Origin: Streptomyces cavernicola
Lineage (GTDB): Bacteria; Actinomycetota; Actinomycetes; Streptomycetales; Streptomycetaceae
Assembly: GCF_029968035.1 (NCBI RefSeq)
Contig: NZ_JASCIQ010000019.1
Span: 1-64,000, forward strand
DNA: 64,000 bases
Direction of reading: 5' to 3'
In this document: positions 6,531 through 15,274 of the stretch, piece after piece
Layout of the letters: each line of letters opens with the position of its first letter
Position numbering within the stretch: position 1 is the stretch's first letter
The notes under the pieces: model-generated
Told to the model about the DNA's origin: nothing
The model's database searches: none
Seen by the model: the letters and a program-made list of their open reading frames with translations, nothing else
Made by a program: the position numbers and the translations under genes

Positions 6531-9263
6531 CTACGCGTCGCCGCCCGCGGCGCCCGGGTCGGCCGCCGTCACGTCGAGCAGCTGGTAGCGGTCGACCGCC
6601 TGCTTCAGGACCGAGCGGTCCACCTTGCCGTCCTGGGCCAGCTCGGTCAGCACGGCGAGCACGATCGACTGCGCGTCGATGTGGAAGTAGCGGCGGGCCG
6701 CGCCGCGCGTGTCCGCGAAGCCGAAGCCGTCCGCGCCGAGCGAGGTGTACCGCCCCGGCACCCAGCGCGAGATCTGGTCCGGCACCGAACGCATCCAGTC
6801 CGAGACAGCCACGAACGGCCCCTCGGCGCCGCCCAGCTTCTGCGTCACGTACGGCGTGCGCTGGTCCTCCTCCGGGTGCAGCAGGTTGTGCCGCTCCACC
6901 TCGACGGCCTCGCGCCGCAGCTCGTTCCAGGACGTCGCGGACCAGACGTCGGCCTTGACGTTCCACTCCTCGGCGAGGATCTTCTGCGCCTCGATCGCCC
7001 ACGGCACGGCGACGCCGGACGCCATGATCTGCGCCGGGATCGCGCCGGACTCGCCGCGCTTGAAGAGGTGGATGCCCTTGAGGATGCCGTCGACGTCCAC
7101 GTCCGCCGGCTCGGCCGGGTGCTGGATCGGCTCGTTGTAGACCGTCAGGTAGTAGAAGACGTCCTCGGCCTCCGGCCCGTACATCCGGCGCAGGCCGTCC
7201 TTCACGATGTGCGCGATCTCGAAGCCGAACGCCGGGTCGTACGCGATGCAGCCCGGGTTGGTCGAGGCGAGCAACTGCGAGTGCCCGTCCGCGTGTTGGA
7301 GGCCCTCGCCGGTCAGCGTCGTGCGTCCCGCGGTGGCGCCGAGGACGAAGCCGCGGGCCAGCTGGTCGGCCATCTGCCAGAACTGGTCGCCGGTGCGCTG
7401 GAAGCCGAACATCGAGTAGAAGACGTACACCGGGATGAGCGGCTCGCCGTGCGTCGCGTAGGCCGAGCCCGCGGCGATCAGGGAGGCCGTGCAGCCCGCC
7501 TCGGAGATGCCGTCGTGCAGCATCTGCCCGGTCGGCGACTCCTTGTACGCGAGCAGCAGCTCGCGGTCGACCGACTCGTACTGCTGGCCGAGCGGGTTGT
7601 AGATCTTCGCGCTCGGGAAGAACGCGTCCATGCCGAACGTGCGGTACTCGTCCGGCGCGATCAGCACGAAACGCTTGCCGATCTCCTTGTCCCGCATGAG
7701 GTCCTTCAGGATGCGGACGAACGCCATGGTGGTGGCGATCGACTGCTGCCCCGAGCCCTTCTTCGCAGCCGCGTACGCCTTGTCCTCCGGCAGCTGCAGC
7801 GGCTTGGCGCGCACGACCCGGGTCGGGACGTAACCGCCCAGACCCTTGCGGCGGTCGTGCATGTACTGGATCTCCTCGGAGTTCCGGCCCGGGTGGTAGT
7901 AGGGCGGAACGCCGTCCTCCAGCTGCTTGTCGGTGATCGGCAGGTGCAGCCGGTCGCGGAAGCCCTTGAGGTCGTCGACCGTCAGCTTCTTCATCTGGTG
8001 CGTGGCGTTGCGGCCCTCGAAGTTCGGGCCGAGCGTCCAGCCCTTGACCGTCTGCGCCAGGATCACCGTCGGCTGGCCCTTGTGCGCCTTGGCCGCCGAC
8101 ATCGCCGCGAAGATCTTCTTGTGGTCGTGACCGCCGCGGCCCAGGTGCAGGATCTGGTCGTCGGTCATGTTCTCGACCATGGCCCGCAGCCGGTGGTCCC
8201 CGCCGAAGAAGTGATCCCGGATGTACGCACCGGTCTCGGTGGCGTACGTCTGGAACTGGCCGTCGGGCGTGGTGTTGAGCTTGTTGACCAGGATGCCGTC
8301 CCGGTCCTGCGCAAGCAGCGGGTCCCAACTCCGGTCCCACACCAGCTTGATGACGTTCCATCCGGCGCCCCGGAACTGCGACTCCAGCTCCTGGATGATC
8401 TTGCCGTTGCCGCGCACCGGACCGTCGAGCCGCTGCAGGTTGCAGTTGACGACGAAGGTCAGGTTGTCCAGGCCCTCACGGGCGGCGATGGACAGCTGGC
8501 CGAGCGACTCGGGCTCGTCCATCTCGCCGTCGCCGAGGAACGCCCACACGTGCGACTTGGAGGTGTCGGCGATCTCGCGCGCCTCCATGTACCGGTTCAT
8601 CCGCGCCTGGAAGATCGCGCCGAGCGGGCCGAGGCCCATCGACACGGTCGGGAACTCCCAGAAGTCCGGCATGAGCCGCGGATGCGGGTACGAGGAAAGG
8701 CCGTTGGGCGCCTTGGACTTCTCCTGCCGGAAGCCGTCCAGCTGCTCCTCGCTGAGCCGGTCCAGGAGGAACGCGCGGGCGTAGATGCCCGGCGAGGCGT
8801 GCCCCTGGAAGAAGATCTGGTCGCCGCCGTCGCCCTCGTCCTTGCCGCGGAAGAAGTGGTTGAAGCCCACGTCGTACAGCGAGGCCGAGGACGCGAACGT
8901 CGCGATGTGGCCGCCGACGCCGGTGCCGGGTCGCTGCGCGCGCGAGACCATCACGGCCGCGTTCCAGCGCGTCGCGTTCAGGACCTTGCGCTCGATCTCC
9001 TCGTTGCCGGGGAAGAAGGGCTCGTCCTTGGTGGCGATCGTGTTCACGTAGTCCGTGCTGCGCATCTCGGGGACCGCGACGCGCTTCTCACGGGCCCGCT
9101 CGATGAGCCGGAGCATCAGGTAGCGGGCACGCTCGCGGCCGCGTTCGTCGACCGCCGCGTCCAGCGAGTCGAGCCACTCCTGAGTCTCTTCGGGATCGAA
9201 GTCCGGGACCTGGCTGGGCAGGCCGCCAATGATGATCGGGTTGCGATCGGATCCGGAAGCCAC
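6531..9263 (-). CDS. aceE: Pyruvate dehydrogenase E1 component, homodimeric type
   Basis: The 910-residue protein is typical of the homodimeric AceE family. It decarboxylates pyruvate with thiamine diphosphate and passes the acetyl group to the E2 lipoyl domain, linking glycolysis to the TCA cycle. The ThDP motif is clear near residue 240 (GDGEMDEPESLGQLSIAARE ending in NCNLQRL). QGHASPGIYARAF and GPLGAIFQARMNRYM are conserved AceE stretches. I chose the GTG start at 9263 because GAAGGAA lies 7 nt upstream. No E2 or E3 gene is adjacent, as usual in streptomycetes. A strong terminator follows. Confidence 0.97.
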   Translation of the reverse strand: MASGSDRNPIIIGGLPSQVPDFDPEETQEWLDSLDAAVDERGRERARYLMLRLIERAREKRVAVPEMRSTDYVNTIATKDEPFFPGNEEIERKVLNATRWNAAVMVSRAQRPGTGVGGHIATFASSASLYDVGFNHFFRGKDEGDGGDQIFFQGHASPGIYARAFLLDRLSEEQLDGFRQEKSKAPNGLSSYPHPRLMPDFWEFPTVSMGLGPLGAIFQARMNRYMEAREIADTSKSHVWAFLGDGEMDEPESLGQLSIAAREGLDNLTFVVNCNLQRLDGPVRGNGKIIQELESQFRGAGWNVIKLVWDRSWDPLLAQDRDGILVNKLNTTPDGQFQTYATETGAYIRDHFFGGDHRLRAMVENMTDDQILHLGRGGHDHKKIFAAMSAAKAHKGQPTVILAQTVKGWTLGPNFEGRNATHQMKKLTVDDLKGFRDRLHLPITDKQLEDGVPPYYHPGRNSEEIQYMHDRRKGLGGYVPTRVVRAKPLQLPEDKAYAAAKKGSGQQSIATTMAFVRILKDLMRDKEIGKRFVLIAPDEYRTFGMDAFFPSAKIYNPLGQQYESVDRELLLAYKESPTGQMLHDGISEAGCTASLIAAGSAYATHGEPLIPVYVFYSMFGFQRTGDQFWQMADQLARGFVLGATAGRTTLTGEGLQHADGHSQLLASTNPGCIAYDPAFGFEIAHIVKDGLRRMYGPEAEDVFYYLTVYNEPIQHPAEPADVDVDGILKGIHLFKRGESGAIPAQIMASGVAVPWAIEAQKILAEEWNVKADVWSATSWNELRREAVEVERHNLLHPEEDQRTPYVTQKLGGAEGPFVAVSDWMRSVPDQISRWVPGRYTSLGADGFGFADTRGAARRYFHIDAQSIVLAVLTELAQDGKVDRSVLKQAVDRYQLLDVTAADPGAAGGDA

Positions 9264-9677
9264 GCTGTTCCTTCGCTGTCGGTCTTGCTCGGTGTCTGGA
9301 GCTGAAGAGAGCTTGAGGATGAGAGAGCTGAAAAGGCGATGAGAGCTTGGGAGAGTTGACGTGCACCGTCGATTGTCGTCCCCCATCGTCCACCTCGGTC
9401 GCGCAAACGTCATCTGTACCGTTAGGTAACCAGAGGCGGTCGCCGGGCCCGCGATTACCACAGGACTGGCAAAACAGGCCAGAATGGCCTGGGGTGAACA
9501 ACGGATACCCGGCGAAGCGCGCAAAGCGCGGCGGCGGCACCGCCAGGAACGTCACCGTTTCGGCGGTCTCGACGGCCGGGTACTTGCGCGATCCGCCCCG
9601 CACGTGTGGACTACGGCCAGTGGCCCACGTATGCGTGCGGCCGAGAACAACTTCCAAACATGATCAGGAGGCAATCC
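9264..9677. other. Divergent intergenic region between aceE and DUF3052 gene
   Basis: This 414-bp stretch has no gene I can support. The aceE-proximal part (9300-9350) is purine-rich on the plus strand with three AGAGCTT/G repeats, so the aceE leader is CU-rich. AGGCC-N5-GGCCT at 9476-9490 is a small inverted repeat that could be an operator. Promoters for both genes must lie here, but I cannot place them with confidence. Confidence 0.5.
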
Positions 9678-10118
9678 GTGAGCGCGACCGCGGACCACGC
9701 GGAGACGAGCCTGGCCGAGAGGCTGGGCTTCCAGTCCGGGCAGGTGGTCCAGGAGATCGGCTACGACGATGACGTCGACATGGAGCTCCGCGAGGCCATT
9801 GAACAGACCATCGGCGACGATGGCGAACTCGTCGACGAGGAGTACGACGATGTGGCCGACGCCGTGGTGCTCTGGTTCCGCGACGACGACGGGGACCTGA
9901 CGGACACCCTCGTGGATGCCATCGGGTACATCGAGGAAGGCGGCCTGCTTCTGCTGCTGACCCCGAAGACCGGCCGCGACGGATATGTCGAGCCGAGCGA
10001 GATCAGCGACGCGGCCACGACCTCCGGCCTGACCGCTAGCAAGAGCGTCAGCGTGGGCAAGGACTGGTCGGGCAGCCGGCTCGCCACCCCCAAGGCGGCG
10101 AAGTCCGGCAAGCGCTGA
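9678..10118 (+). CDS. DUF3052 family protein
   Basis: The 146-residue acidic protein starts at GTG, 7 nt after a perfect AGGAGG-like SD (CAGGAGG, 9665-9671). It is a full-length member of the actinobacterial DUF3052 family. It begins SLAERLGFQSGQVVQEIGYD, has the acidic stretch DDVDMELREAIEQTI, and the conserved core VLWFRDDDGDLTDTLVDAIG. No membrane segment or known catalytic motif is visible. It lies divergent from aceE and is followed by its own terminator. The function is unknown. Conservation next to central metabolism genes suggests a housekeeping role, which is inference. Confidence 0.92.
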   Translation: MSATADHAETSLAERLGFQSGQVVQEIGYDDDVDMELREAIEQTIGDDGELVDEEYDDVADAVVLWFRDDDGDLTDTLVDAIGYIEEGGLLLLLTPKTGRDGYVEPSEISDAATTSGLTASKSVSVGKDWSGSRLATPKAAKSGKR

Positions 10119-10137
10119 ACCTCTGCACGCAGCTTTC

Positions 10138-10170
10138 GAACCCCCGTCGGCCACCGGTCGGCGGGGGTTC
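10138..10170 (+). terminator. Terminator after DUF3052 gene
   Basis: The inverted repeat starts GAACCCCCG and ends CGGGGGTTC, with extra wobble pairs inward. It begins 20 bp past the DUF3052 stop and precedes the ahpE promoter region. Confidence 0.8.
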
Positions 10171-10237
10171 ACGCGTGTACCGCGCCGCTCGCTAGGGTGG
10201 CACCCACCTGAACAGCCCTACGGAGGGATCCGTCCTC

Positions 10238-10705
10238 ATGGCACTCGCTGGCCTCGCGACCGGCACCAAGGCCCCGGACTTCGAGCTCAAGAACCAGCAC
10301 GGCGAGACCGTGCGGCTCTCGGACTTCCGCGGCGAGAAGAACGTCGTGCTGCTCTTCTACCCGTTCGCCTTCACCGGTGTCTGCACCGGCGAACTGTGCG
10401 CTCTGCGGGACGAGCTGCCCAAGTTCGTCAACGACGACGTGCAGCTGCTCGCCGTCTCCAACGACTCGCCCTTCTCGCTGCGCGTCTTCGCCGAGCAGGA
10501 GGGCCTCGAGTACCCGCTGCTCTCCGACTTCTGGCCGCACGGCGAGGCCTCGCGCGCGTACGAGGTCTTCGACGAGGAGAAGGGCTGCGCGGTGCGTGGC
10601 ACCTTCGTCATCGACAAGGACGGCGTGATCCGCTGGACCGTCGTCAACGCGCTGCCGGACGCCCGTGACCTGAACGAGTACGTCACGGCCCTGAACAGCC
10701 TCTGA
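10238..10705 (+). CDS. ahpE: Peroxiredoxin, AhpE/Bcp type
   Basis: The 155-residue thioredoxin-fold peroxidase should reduce hydrogen peroxide and organic peroxides in the cytosol. The peroxidatic motif PFAFTGVCTGELC (residues 42-54) gives Pro42, Thr46 and Cys49. A second Cys at 54 could serve as resolving residue, as in BCP-like enzymes. Length and the AVSNDSPFSLRVFAEQEGL block match AhpE. The ATG follows CGGAGGGA. It is monocistronic between a terminator and the ter genes. Its position beside a stress island fits an oxidative-stress role. Confidence 0.92.
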   Translation: MALAGLATGTKAPDFELKNQHGETVRLSDFRGEKNVVLLFYPFAFTGVCTGELCALRDELPKFVNDDVQLLAVSNDSPFSLRVFAEQEGLEYPLLSDFWPHGEASRAYEVFDEEKGCAVRGTFVIDKDGVIRWTVVNALPDARDLNEYVTALNSL

Positions 10706-10838
10706 AACAGCCCGACGGCCAAGTGACCCTGGGGCGAATAGCCTGTTTGATGCGGGAACCGGTCACTAGGATCCAGTCGTTGATCTGATGCCAACGCACG
10801 ACGGGGGCGCTGCCCCTGGACACCTATTGGGAGGACTC

Positions 10839-11414
10839 GTGGGAGTCAGCCTCAGCAAGGGCGGCAACGTCTCGCTGACCAAGGAGGCCCCCGGCCTGAC
10901 CGATGTCACCATCGGTCTCGGCTGGGACATCCGCACCACCACCGGTACGGACTTCGACCTCGACGCCAGCGCCATCCTGACGCAGGAGGACGGCAAGGTC
11001 GCCAGCGACGCCAACTTCGTCTTCTTCAACAACCTCAAGAGCCCGGACGGCTCGGTCGAGCACACCGGTGACAACACCACCGGTGAGGGCGAGGGCGACG
11101 ACGAGCAGATCAAGGTCAACCTCGCCGGCGTCCCGGCCGAGGTCGCCAAGATCGTGTTCCCGGTCTCGATCTACGACGCCGAGAACCGCCAGCAGTCCTT
11201 CGGCCAGGTCCGCAACGCGTTCATCCGCGTCGTGAACCAGGCCGGCGGCGCCGAGATCGCGCGGTACGACCTCTCCGAGGACGCCTCGACGGAGACCGCG
11301 ATGGTCTTCGGCGAGCTGTACCGCCACGGCGCGGAGTGGAAGTTCCGTGCCATCGGCCAGGGTTACGCCTCGGGCCTGCGCGGCATCGCGCAGGACTTCG
11401 GTGTGAACGTCTGA
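10839..11414 (+). CDS. terD: TerD family stress protein
   Basis: The 191-residue protein starts at GTG behind GGGAGGA. It has the full TerD beta-sandwich: GVSLSKGGNVSLTKEAPGL, GLGWDIRTTTGTDFDLDASA, SPDGSVEHTGDNTTGEGEGD and GVPAEVAKIVFPVSIYDA. The acidic DNTTGEGEGDDEQ region is the known calcium-binding part of the family. TerD proteins are cytosolic or membrane-associated and work with TerC-like proteins in tellurite, metal and envelope stress. A closely related paralogue follows, separated by a hairpin that may attenuate transcription. Confidence 0.95.
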   Translation: MGVSLSKGGNVSLTKEAPGLTDVTIGLGWDIRTTTGTDFDLDASAILTQEDGKVASDANFVFFNNLKSPDGSVEHTGDNTTGEGEGDDEQIKVNLAGVPAEVAKIVFPVSIYDAENRQQSFGQVRNAFIRVVNQAGGAEIARYDLSEDASTETAMVFGELYRHGAEWKFRAIGQGYASGLRGIAQDFGVNV

Positions 11415-11442
11415 GCCGACGCACGGCCACGCACGACCCAGC

Positions 11443-11471
11443 CCGGCGCCGCACACTCCGTGCGGCGCCGG
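11443..11471 (+). terminator. Hairpin between the two terD genes
   Basis: A perfect 12-bp inverted repeat (11443-11454 with 11460-11471) lies 29 bp past the first terD. It could end or reduce transcription before the second copy. Confidence 0.7.
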
Positions 11472-11513
11472 ACGCGCTGGACAACCGCACCACCACAGGG
11501 GAGGACCACGAAC

Positions 11514-12089
11514 ATGGGCGTCACGCTCGCCAAGGGAGGCAATGTCTCCCTCTCCAAAGCCGCACCGAATCTGACGCAGGTCCTGGTCGGACTCGGCTGG
11601 GACGCGCGTTCCACCACCGGAGCCCCCTTCGACCTCGACGCGAGCGCGCTGCTCTGCAAGTCCGGGCGCGTGCTCGGTGACGAGTGGTTCGTCTTCTACA
11701 ACCAGCTCACCAGCCCCGACGGCTCGGTCGAGCACACCGGCGACAACCTCACCGGTGAGGGGGACGGCGACGACGAGTCCCTGCTCGTGGACCTCTCCAA
11801 GGTCCCGGCCGAGGTGGACAAGATCGTCTTTCCCGTCTCGATCCACGAGGCGGACAACCGCGGTCAGACGTTCGGGCAGGTCAGCAACGCGTTCATCCGC
11901 GTCGTGAACCAGGCCGACGGTCAGGAGCTCGCGCGGTACGACCTCTCCGAGGACGCTTCGACCGAGACCGCGATGATCTTCGGTGAGGTGTACCGATACG
12001 GCGCGGAATGGAAGTTCCGTGCGGTTGGGCAGGGGTACGCGTCGGGCCTTCGAGGCATCGCTCTAGACTTCGGGGTCAATGTTTCGTAA
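11514..12089 (+). CDS. terD: TerD family stress protein, second copy
   Basis: The 191-residue protein from ATG (SD GGGGAGGA upstream) is about three quarters identical to the preceding TerD by eye. All calcium-binding acidic residues are kept (HTGDNLTGEGDGDDES). Differences concentrate in residues 35-60, where CKSGRVLGDEWFVFYNQLT replaces the first copy's sequence. The pair looks like a tandem duplication that diverged. It leads into the DUF475/TerC gene 76 bp on, a usual TerD partner at the membrane. Confidence 0.95.
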   Translation: MGVTLAKGGNVSLSKAAPNLTQVLVGLGWDARSTTGAPFDLDASALLCKSGRVLGDEWFVFYNQLTSPDGSVEHTGDNLTGEGDGDDESLLVDLSKVPAEVDKIVFPVSIHEADNRGQTFGQVSNAFIRVVNQADGQELARYDLSEDASTETAMIFGEVYRYGAEWKFRAVGQGYASGLRGIALDFGVNVS

Positions 12090-12165
12090 AGCCGCGCACG
12101 GCTCGGGGGAGCCCCGTACTCGTCGCGGGCGCGGGTACGCCCCGTACACAACGATTGGGTAGCCA

Positions 12166-13317
12166 GTGGTACTGAAAACCTTCGGCTGGTCGTTCGCGGT
12201 CACCGCGCTCGGCCTGGTCGCAGCGGTTCTCATCGGGGGGTGGCAGGCGTTCGGGATCGTGGCGATCCTGTCCATCCTCGAGATCTCGCTGTCCTTCGAC
12301 AACGCGGTGGTCAACGCCGGCATCCTGAAGAAGATGAATGCCTTCTGGCAGAAGATCTTCCTCACGGTCGGCATTCTGATCGCCGTCTTCGGCATGCGAC
12401 TGGTCTTCCCCGTCGTCATCGTCGCCATCAGCGCCAAGATCGGCCCCCTTGAGGCCGTCGACCTGGCGATGACGGACAAGGACATGTACCAGCAGCTGGT
12501 GACCGACGCTCACCCGTCGATCGCCGCGTTCGGTGGCATGTTCCTGCTGATGATCTTCCTCGACTTCATCTTCGAGGACCGCGACATCAAGTGGCTCGCC
12601 TGGCTGGAGCGCCCGCTCGCCAAGCTCGGCAAGGTCGACATGCTGTCGGTCTGCATCGCCCTGATCGTCCTGCTCGTCACGTCGATGACCTTCGCGACCC
12701 AGGCCCACCAGCACGGCGGCGCGCACGTCGACAAGGCGCAGACGGTGCTGATCTCCGGCGTCGCCGGTCTGATCACGTACCTCATCGTCGGCGGTCTCTC
12801 CGGCTTCTTCGAGAACAAGCTGGAGGAAGAGGAGGAGCGTGAGCACGAGGAGGAGGAGCGCGCCGCGCGCGAGGGCAAGCCCAAGTCGGCCGTCGTCCTC
12901 GCCGGCAAGGCCGCGTTCTTCATGTTCCTCTACCTCGAGGTCCTGGACGCCTCGTTCTCCTTCGACGGCGTCATCGGCGCCTTCGCGGTCACCAACGACA
13001 TCGTGCTGATGGCGCTCGGCCTCGGCATCGGCGCCATGTACGTCCGTTCGCTGACGGTCTACCTGGTCCGCGAGGGCACCCTCGACGACTACGTCTACCT
13101 GGAGCACGGCGCGCACTACGCGATCGGCGCCCTCTCGCTGATCCTGCTCGTCACCATCCAGCACGAGATCCCCGAGGTCATCACCGGCTCCATCGGCGTC
13201 ATCCTGATCGCCTGGTCGTTCTGGTCGTCGGTGCGGCGCAACAAGCGCCTTGCGGCGGCCGAAGAGGGAAAAGCCTCGACCCCGGGCGAGAAGACTGAGC
13301 TCTCCTCCGGGGTGTGA
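12166..13317 (+). CDS. DUF475 / TerC-like integral membrane protein
   Basis: The 383-residue protein has 8-9 hydrophobic segments. TerC-superfamily motifs carry metal-binding acidic residues: EISLSFDNAVVNAG (~38-51), DASFSFDGVIGAF (~262-274) and QHEIPEVITG. A long cytosolic loop has a very acidic run (LEEEEEREHEEEERAARE, ~223-240). TerC proteins handle metal ions, notably manganese export, and partner TerD at the membrane. The start is GTG at 12166 with only a weak SD. A 13-bp terminator follows, so the two terD genes and this gene form one unit. Confidence 0.92.
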   Translation: MVLKTFGWSFAVTALGLVAAVLIGGWQAFGIVAILSILEISLSFDNAVVNAGILKKMNAFWQKIFLTVGILIAVFGMRLVFPVVIVAISAKIGPLEAVDLAMTDKDMYQQLVTDAHPSIAAFGGMFLLMIFLDFIFEDRDIKWLAWLERPLAKLGKVDMLSVCIALIVLLVTSMTFATQAHQHGGAHVDKAQTVLISGVAGLITYLIVGGLSGFFENKLEEEEEREHEEEERAAREGKPKSAVVLAGKAAFFMFLYLEVLDASFSFDGVIGAFAVTNDIVLMALGLGIGAMYVRSLTVYLVREGTLDDYVYLEHGAHYAIGALSLILLVTIQHEIPEVITGSIGVILIAWSFWSSVRRNKRLAAAEEGKASTPGEKTELSSGV

Positions 13318-13344
13318 TCCGCGGGTAGTTGAGGGAACGCTCTG

Positions 13345-13386
13345 AGCGGGGCGGTCACGAGGTCTCATGCCTCTGACCGCCCCGCT
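13345..13386 (+). terminator. Terminator after DUF475 gene
   Basis: A perfect 13-bp outer stem (13345-13357 with 13374-13386) has an inner GAGG/CCTC stem. It lies 28 bp past the stop and ends the terD-terD-DUF475 unit. Confidence 0.85.
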
Positions 13387-13419
13387 GTCGTATACGTGGA
13401 TTTGAGAGTTGGGGGCGGG

Positions 13420-14166
13420 ATGTCCTTCTGGGAAGGGCTGTGGCGAGGTCGGGACAGACAGTTCGAGTCGGGGAACGCGGCGACCACCTCCATCGAGCTG
13501 ACCAAGCGCCGCCCTTCGGTGTCCCTCACCAAGCAGGGCGCGGCCACCGGCAATCTGCGCGTCAACCTGTCCTGGCGGATGCGCACTTCGGACATCGAGG
13601 GGCGGTCGAAGCGGGGCGGTCGCGGCTCGCTGCGGCACCCGCTCAAGATGTTCAAGCCCGATGTGGTGCAGGCCCACACCCAGGGCATGGTCAATGTGGA
13701 CCTGGACCTGGGCTGCCTCTACGAGATGACCGACGGCGCCAAGGGCGTCGTACAGCCCCTCGGGAACTTCTTCGGGGATCTGAACGCGCCGCCGTATGTG
13801 AAGCTCAGCGGCGACGACCGCTTCGGCTCGGCCTCCGGCGAGACGCTGTACGTCAACCTCGACTACCGCGAGTCCATCAAGCGCCTGCTGTTCTTCGTCT
13901 ACATCTACGACCAGACGCCGGCCTTCGACCGCACGCACGCGAAGGTGACCCTCTATCCGAGCAACGGCCCGCGGATCGAGATCGAGCTCGACGAGCACGC
14001 CCCGCAGGCGCGGTCCTGCGCGGTGATCACCGTGGAGAACGTCAAGGGCGAGCTCGTGGTGCGCCGCGAGGTGAAGTTCGTCTACGGCTTCCAGGCCGAG
14101 CTGGACCGGCTCTACGGCTGGGGCCTGCAGTGGGGGCGGGGCTACAAGGCGAAGGCCGACCGCTAG
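13420..14166 (+). CDS. TerD-superfamily protein (TerA-like)
   Basis: The 248-residue protein begins MSFWEGLWRGRDRQFESG. An in-frame start slightly upstream (13396) is less likely. The core has IELTKRRPSVSLTKQG, which echoes the KGGNVSLTK of TerD. It continues with VNVDLDLGCLYEMTDG, VQPLGNFFGDLNAPPYVKLS and an INLDYRESIKRLLFF-like strand. This is the beta-sandwich of the Ter A/D/F group, of the type often annotated as tellurium resistance protein in streptomycetes. It is probably cytosolic. It follows a terminator, so it has its own promoter, and it is convergent with another TerD gene 30 bp away. Confidence 0.85.
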   Translation: MSFWEGLWRGRDRQFESGNAATTSIELTKRRPSVSLTKQGAATGNLRVNLSWRMRTSDIEGRSKRGGRGSLRHPLKMFKPDVVQAHTQGMVNVDLDLGCLYEMTDGAKGVVQPLGNFFGDLNAPPYVKLSGDDRFGSASGETLYVNLDYRESIKRLLFFVYIYDQTPAFDRTHAKVTLYPSNGPRIEIELDEHAPQARSCAVITVENVKGELVVRREVKFVYGFQAELDRLYGWGLQWGRGYKAKADR

Positions 14167-14196
14167 CGTCGGCCCTCTGCTTCTCCCCGCCCGGCC

Positions 14197-15078
14197 TCAG
14201 CGGTTGAGGAACTGCGGGCCCTGCGGCGGCAGCGTGAAGTGCGGGTCGGGGCCCGCGGCGACCGGCTGCGGGTAGCCGTACCCGCCCTGCGGTGCGACGG
14301 TCGGCGGCGCGGAGACGGGCTGCGGGTAGCCGTACCCGGGCGGGGCCGCGGCCGGGGGCTGCGTGGGCGGCTGCGGGTAGCCGTACCCGGGCGCCGGGGC
14401 CTGCGTGGGCGCGGGCGGCGCGGCGGTGGGCGGGACCGCGGTCTGCTGGGTGGCCGCCTCCGAAGCCGCCACCTCCGAAGTCGCCGCCTCCGAAGCCGCC
14501 GGGTCCGCCTCGGGCTCGGCCTCCGACTCGTCCACGGAGATCCCGAAGTCCGTGGCCAGGCCGACCAGACCGTTCGAGTAGCCCTCGCCGAGCGCGCGGA
14601 ACTTCCAGGCGTCCCCGCGGCGGTAGAGCTCGCCGCAGATGAGCGCGGTCTCGGCGCCCGTCTCGGGCTTCACGTCGAAGTACGCGTACGGATCGCCCTC
14701 TTGGGGCGTCGCCGCGTCGTACAGCGAGATGCGCAGTCCGCGTACGTGCTCGAACGGGACGCCGTCCGCCGATGCCACGATCAGGATGCGGTCGACTTCG
14801 GCGGGCAGTCCGGCGAGGTCGGCCTGGACGGAATCGCTCAGTCCGTCGGCGACGCGCTTCTTGCCGAGCCGCCAGACCTTGCCCGAGGGGTGCCGGGGCT
14901 GGTTGTAGAAGACGAAGTCCTCGTCGGAGCGGACCCGGCCCTCGGGGGAGAGCAGCATGGCCGAGACGTCGATGTCAGGGGCGCCCGACCCGGCGGGACC
15001 CGGGGTCCAGAGCAGCACGGCGCGTACGGCCGTGGCCTCCAGCGGGACGTTCGACCCCTTCAGCATCGCGTGCGTCAT
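14197..15078 (-). CDS. TerD family protein with Pro/Gly/Tyr-rich C-terminal tail
   Basis: The protein has 293 residues from the ATG giving MTHAMLKGSNVPLEATAVRA. Residues 1-~175 are a TerD domain (DIDVSAMLLSPEGRVRSDED, GLPAEVDRILIVASADG, TALICGELYRRGDAWKFRAL). The usual acidic calcium loop is shortened. A Glu/Ala repeat linker and three GYGYPQP repeats then make an extended tail of ~115 residues. Such tails are common on cytosolic proteins that gather at membranes or condensates, and that role is inference here. It is transcribed away from the CitE-PRTase operon, sharing the 196-bp region between them. Confidence 0.9.
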   Translation of the reverse strand: MTHAMLKGSNVPLEATAVRAVLLWTPGPAGSGAPDIDVSAMLLSPEGRVRSDEDFVFYNQPRHPSGKVWRLGKKRVADGLSDSVQADLAGLPAEVDRILIVASADGVPFEHVRGLRISLYDAATPQEGDPYAYFDVKPETGAETALICGELYRRGDAWKFRALGEGYSNGLVGLATDFGISVDESEAEPEADPAASEAATSEVAASEAATQQTAVPPTAAPPAPTQAPAPGYGYPQPPTQPPAAAPPGYGYPQPVSAPPTVAPQGGYGYPQPVAAGPDPHFTLPPQGPQFLNR

Positions 15079-15232
15079 GCGGTCATCCTGCCTTCCCGGC
15101 CCAGGTGGGGACAACGCGGGGGGCCTGCGCGGGGCGTCGGCGGGGGTGGGTCCGCTCGCGTGCGTCATGCGGGGGTTACCTGGATTTCATGCGAGGAGGG
15201 AACCCCTGACATGCTCGTTTACGTACTATTAC

Positions 15233-15252
15233 CGGCCGCAAGTTGTCGGCCG
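15233..15252. promoter_or_regulatory. Repeated CGGCCG sites before the CitE operon
   Basis: Two palindromic CGGCCG hexamers separated by 8 bp sit 22 bp before the CitE-like start, just after an AT-richer TACTATTA segment. They look like an operator for the lyase-PRTase-HAD operon. No regulator is known. Confidence 0.35.
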
Positions 15253-15274
15253 CTTGTCTAAAACGGGGAGTCTC

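Noticed and set aside
6681..9305. 874-residue open frame on the plus strand opposite aceE
   Set aside because: It mirrors aceE codons (Val/Arg/Leu/His-rich), lacks domains, and has no RBS. High-GC third positions open antisense frames.
10741..10838. Promoter of the first terD (TAGGAT at 10767 with TTTGAT upstream)
   Set aside because: Spacing is only 15 bp, too weak to list as a feature.
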